Of a stretch of DNA of 7,617 nt, positions 5,930 to 7,617 are shown one piece after another. The notes below the pieces were generated by a model. That model was given only the letters and a program-made list of their open reading frames with translations. It ran no database searches and had not been told where the DNA came from. Position 1 is the first letter of the stretch, and each line of letters begins with the position of its first letter. The DNA comes from an uncultured Lachnospiraceae bacterium (GTDB lineage: Bacteria > Bacillota > Clostridia > Lachnospirales > Lachnospiraceae), in NCBI GenBank assembly GCA_902803015.1, contig CADCOL010000162.1, forward strand, positions 1-7,617, written 5' to 3'. Both the position numbers and the translations under genes were made by a program.

Positions 5930-6597
5930 CCGTTAATCTCCATTACATCCATGGGATTGATATATTCCTCGTCGTACATCATCTGATAACCGACTTTCGA
6001 GGATACATAATTGACTTCAAAGAGGAGCTGACCGATTGAGACGTCATCTCCTTCTTTTACTTTCGGGGCATCGTTGTAACGATAAATGGTAAAATAGCCG
6101 TTTCCGTGATCTATCACAACCCGGTTGCCGAATTCTTCGTCGGATTCGACCTTGACCACCGTTCCTTTACCGGCCGCCATCACCTTGGCACCGTGCTGAA
6201 CGTTAAAGACCACCATCGGATCTTCCTTTTCGCCCTCTTCGCCTTCCTGCGGCTCCTCTCCCTCTTCTCCCTCCGAAGACGGCTGGGAAAGAATGGTCGC
6301 CTTACCGCTTACCGGAAGACCTTTCGGATAGCATAACTGGGCCTGTGCTTCCTCGTTGGCGATTTTTTCCGCAAGTTCATTCGACAGAAGCGTAATCTGC
6401 TCCTGCATCTCTGCCTGGTCTTTCGCCATAATGATGCTCATCTCTTCTTTCTGGGATGCAACAAGATCCGCGGAAATCGAGAGTTTCCTGTATTGCACGA
6501 TCATAACCGCCAAGGCGATTTCCGTAAGCATTACAAAACATCCGACCGCAATGTGTATGATTAACAGTTTCTTCGGCATGCGGGGTTTATTCTCCAT
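5926..6597 (-). CDS. Membrane-anchored LytM/M23-like protein lacking the zinc ligands
   Basis: The 223-residue protein (numbered here from the ATG at 6597) has a short Lys/Arg-rich N-terminus, one membrane segment (about 11-34, IIHIAVGCFVMLTEIALAVMIV), a coiled-coil stalk (about 43-87), an acidic linker (EGEEGEEPQEGEEGEKED, 109-126) and a C-terminal LytM/M23 fold. The fold is clear from VMAAGKGTVVKV (139-150), FGNRVVIDHGNGYFTIY (156-172) and the closing NPMDVM. However, the usual HxxxD motif is absent, the Tyr-x-His motif reads YRYND, and the HxH motif is replaced by YQMMY, so it is probably not a peptidase but a binding or activating protein outside the membrane, as in EnvC or SpoIIQ-type proteins. 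AAAGGA 5 nt before 6597 decides the start over the ATG at 6612. It overlaps aroQ by 11 nt, implying translational coupling. Confidence 0.85.
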   Translation of the reverse strand: MENKPRMPKKLLIIHIAVGCFVMLTEIALAVMIVQYRKLSISADLVASQKEEMSIIMAKDQAEMQEQITLLSNELAEKIANEEAQAQLCYPKGLPVSGKATILSQPSSEGEEGEEPQEGEEGEKEDPMVVFNVQHGAKVMAAGKGTVVKVESDEEFGNRVVIDHGNGYFTIYRYNDAPKVKEGDDVSIGQLLFEVNYVSSKVGYQMMYDEEYINPMDVMEING

Positions 6598-7030
6598 GAG
6601 TGTCCTTTCCATCGATTAATATCTTCATTGCCTCTTTGTATCCTTCAAATCCTTTTCCCATCACGGTTGCAACGCAATAAGACCGGATATATGAAATCTG
6701 TCGAAAATCGTCGCGCGTCGATACATCGCTTAAATGCACTTCCACCGTCGGAACCGAAACCGCCTTCAGCGCATCGAGAATTGCGACGGATGTATGCGTA
6801 TATGCCGCCGGATTGATGACGAATCCGTCAAACTTTCCGTAAGCATCCTGAATGGCATCCACAATCGCACCCTCATGGTTCGACTGGAAAAACGTCACTT
6901 CCACGCCAAGTTCCTTTGCCGCGTCCTTGCAAAAATCAACAAGGTCATCGTATGTCTGTGTGCCGTAAATATCCCTCTCGCGAATGCCGAGCATGTTAAT
7001 GTTCGGTCCGTTGATAATCAGAATGCGCAT
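6587..7030 (-). CDS. aroQ: Type II 3-dehydroquinate dehydratase
   Basis: AroQ converts 3-dehydroquinate to 3-dehydroshikimate in the shikimate pathway, as a cytoplasmic dodecamer in known members. The 147 residues are full length. Visible family motifs are the NGPNINMLG start (7-15), R17 and the catalytic Y22 in IYG, QSNHEGAIVDAI (49-60), INPAAYTHTSVAILDA (72-87) with N73, H79 and D86, and VEVHLSDVSTRDDFR (96-110) with the proton-donating H99 and R110. All catalytic residues expected from the Mycobacterium tuberculosis enzyme are present. GGAGGT (7036-7041) stands 5 nt before the ATG. It follows aroK by 17 nt, placing two shikimate steps in one transcript, and overlaps the M23-like gene at its 3' end. 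Confidence 0.97.
   Translation of the reverse strand: MRILIINGPNINMLGIRERDIYGTQTYDDLVDFCKDAAKELGVEVTFFQSNHEGAIVDAIQDAYGKFDGFVINPAAYTHTSVAILDALKAVSVPTVEVHLSDVSTRDDFRQISYIRSYCVATVMGKGFEGYKEAMKILIDGKDTHGE
6603..6608 (-). promoter_or_regulatory. Ribosome binding site inside the end of aroQ for the M23-like gene
   Basis: AAAGGA on the minus strand, 5 nt before the ATG at 6597 and within the last codons of aroQ. No such site precedes the alternative ATG at 6612. Confidence 0.75.
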
Positions 7031-7035
7031 GTCTT

Positions 7036-7041
7036 ACCTCC
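7036..7041 (-). promoter_or_regulatory. Ribosome binding site of aroQ
   Basis: GGAGGT on the minus strand, 5 nt before the aroQ ATG, in the 17-nt gap after aroK. It is the strongest Shine-Dalgarno match in the window. Confidence 0.85.
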
Positions 7042-7047
7042 ATACTT

Positions 7048-7617
7048 TTATCGAAAATTGCTTTCGATGGAATCACAGGTTATGTCAACCTTTCCTTCTT
7101 CCGCGTTTACAATGTAATCCGCTGCCTTTTCATAAAGCGGTTTGCGTATTTCAAAGAGTTTTTCGATAGCGCCGTCCCCCTGGGAAAGCGGTCTTCCATT
7201 CGAAGAAAGATTTGAAATATCCCGATTTATGTAAACTATTTCTCCGTTCTGCTTTAACAGTTCTATATTCTTCGGTCTGGTAACCACTCCGCCGCCCGTT
7301 GCAATCACAAGTCCGGTTCCTGCCGCGACTTCTTTTACAACCTGCGTTTCCTTTTCACGGAATGCATCCTCGCCTTGTGTACGGATACAGTCACCCGGTG
7401 TCATTTCGAATTTTTTGGTAAATTCCTCATCGGTATCGACAAATTTCCTGCCGGTTCGTTCCGCCAGCATCCTGCCGAGCGTGCTCTTGCCGCTTCCCGG
7501 CATTCCGATCAGTACAATGTCGGACTGCTTTAAGTAGAGTTCCCGATATACCCGTTCGCCTTCATCCTGCAATTTCTGCCGTTTTGCCTTATAACGTTCC
7601 GGAATGGATAAATGGGA
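7048..7617 (-). CDS. aroK: Shikimate kinase (5' partial, with N-terminal extension or fusion)
   Basis: Shikimate kinase phosphorylates the 3-hydroxyl of shikimate with ATP. Numbering from the first visible residue, the Walker A is GMPGSGKST (38-46), the DTD Mg/shikimate-binding pair is D61/D63, FREKE with R87 follows, then GGG (108-110), the lid GRPL with R142, and R158 in EIRKPLYEKAAD. The kinase is complete at its C-terminus. Normal kinases begin about ten residues before Walker A, but here the frame stays open for 37 residues before it, to the window edge, with a charged SIPERYKAKRQKLQDEGERVY stretch (split: SIPERYKAKRQK and LQDEGERVY). A TTG at 7572 lacks a clear ribosome site. The true start is therefore probably outside the window, perhaps as the second half of a fused aromatic-pathway enzyme. 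It is upstream of aroQ in the same operon. Confidence 0.93.
   Translation of the reverse strand, partial: SHLSIPERYKAKRQKLQDEGERVYRELYLKQSDIVLIGMPGSGKSTLGRMLAERTGRKFVDTDEEFTKKFEMTPGDCIRTQGEDAFREKETQVVKEVAAGTGLVIATGGGVVTRPKNIELLKQNGEIVYINRDISNLSSNGRPLSQGDGAIEKLFEIRKPLYEKAADYIVNAEEGKVDITCDSIESNFR

Noticed and set aside
5930..5990. Terminator after yerC
   Set aside because: I found no stem-loop with a following T-run on the plus strand just after the stop codon.
6598..6612. Alternative start of the M23-like protein at 6612
   Set aside because: It has no ribosome site, whereas the ATG at 6597 has AAAGGA 5 nt upstream.

Overview
The window looks like a chromosomal segment of a Gram-positive, anaerobic Clostridia-type bacterium, most likely Lachnospiraceae. 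This is inferred from the gene content (DUF1836, a YerC-type TrpR-related protein, and an AroK/AroQ pair next to a membrane-anchored LytM-like protein), from strong G-rich ribosome sites, and from sigma-A-like promoters with 17-bp spacers. No RNA genes, insertion sequences or CRISPR arrays were seen.

Left part (1-5438, minus strand): a two-gene operon. A near-consensus promoter (5475-5503) drives a DUF1836 protein (206 aa) that looks MerR-like in its helix-turn-helix region. It is followed 21 nt later by a very large gene, open from 4796 to the window edge with no stop in at least 1598 codons. Its first ~515 residues are a complete FAD-dependent oxidoreductase of the amine oxidase / protoporphyrinogen oxidase / UDP-galactopyranose mutase-like superfamily. 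The remaining 1080+ residues form a low-complexity, probably disordered tail. From N to C it holds VYEEP repeats, a 7-residue EEY repeat, a Tyr-rich acidic patch, Lys/Glu/Pro-rich and helical stretches, an 8-residue AATEVAPE repeat, and three copies of a basic KRTYKKRTPK motif. The real C-terminus lies outside the window. This fusion is the most unusual item here.

Middle (5439-5929): a compact divergent promoter region, then a plus-strand yerC-like gene (98 aa, TrpR-related HTH) whose leader carries A/T-rich direct repeats of about 16 bp. Its stop overlaps the stop of the convergent gene on the other strand by 3 nt.

Right part (5926-7617, minus strand): an operon of aroK (shikimate kinase, 5' end outside the window, with an unusually long N-terminal extension), aroQ (type II 3-dehydroquinate dehydratase), and a bitopic membrane protein with a LytM/M23 domain that has lost its zinc ligands. 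AroQ makes 3-dehydroshikimate and AroK phosphorylates shikimate, two steps of the chorismate pathway. The M23-like gene is translationally coupled to aroQ (11-nt overlap, ribosome site inside aroQ), but its likely role is at the cell envelope.
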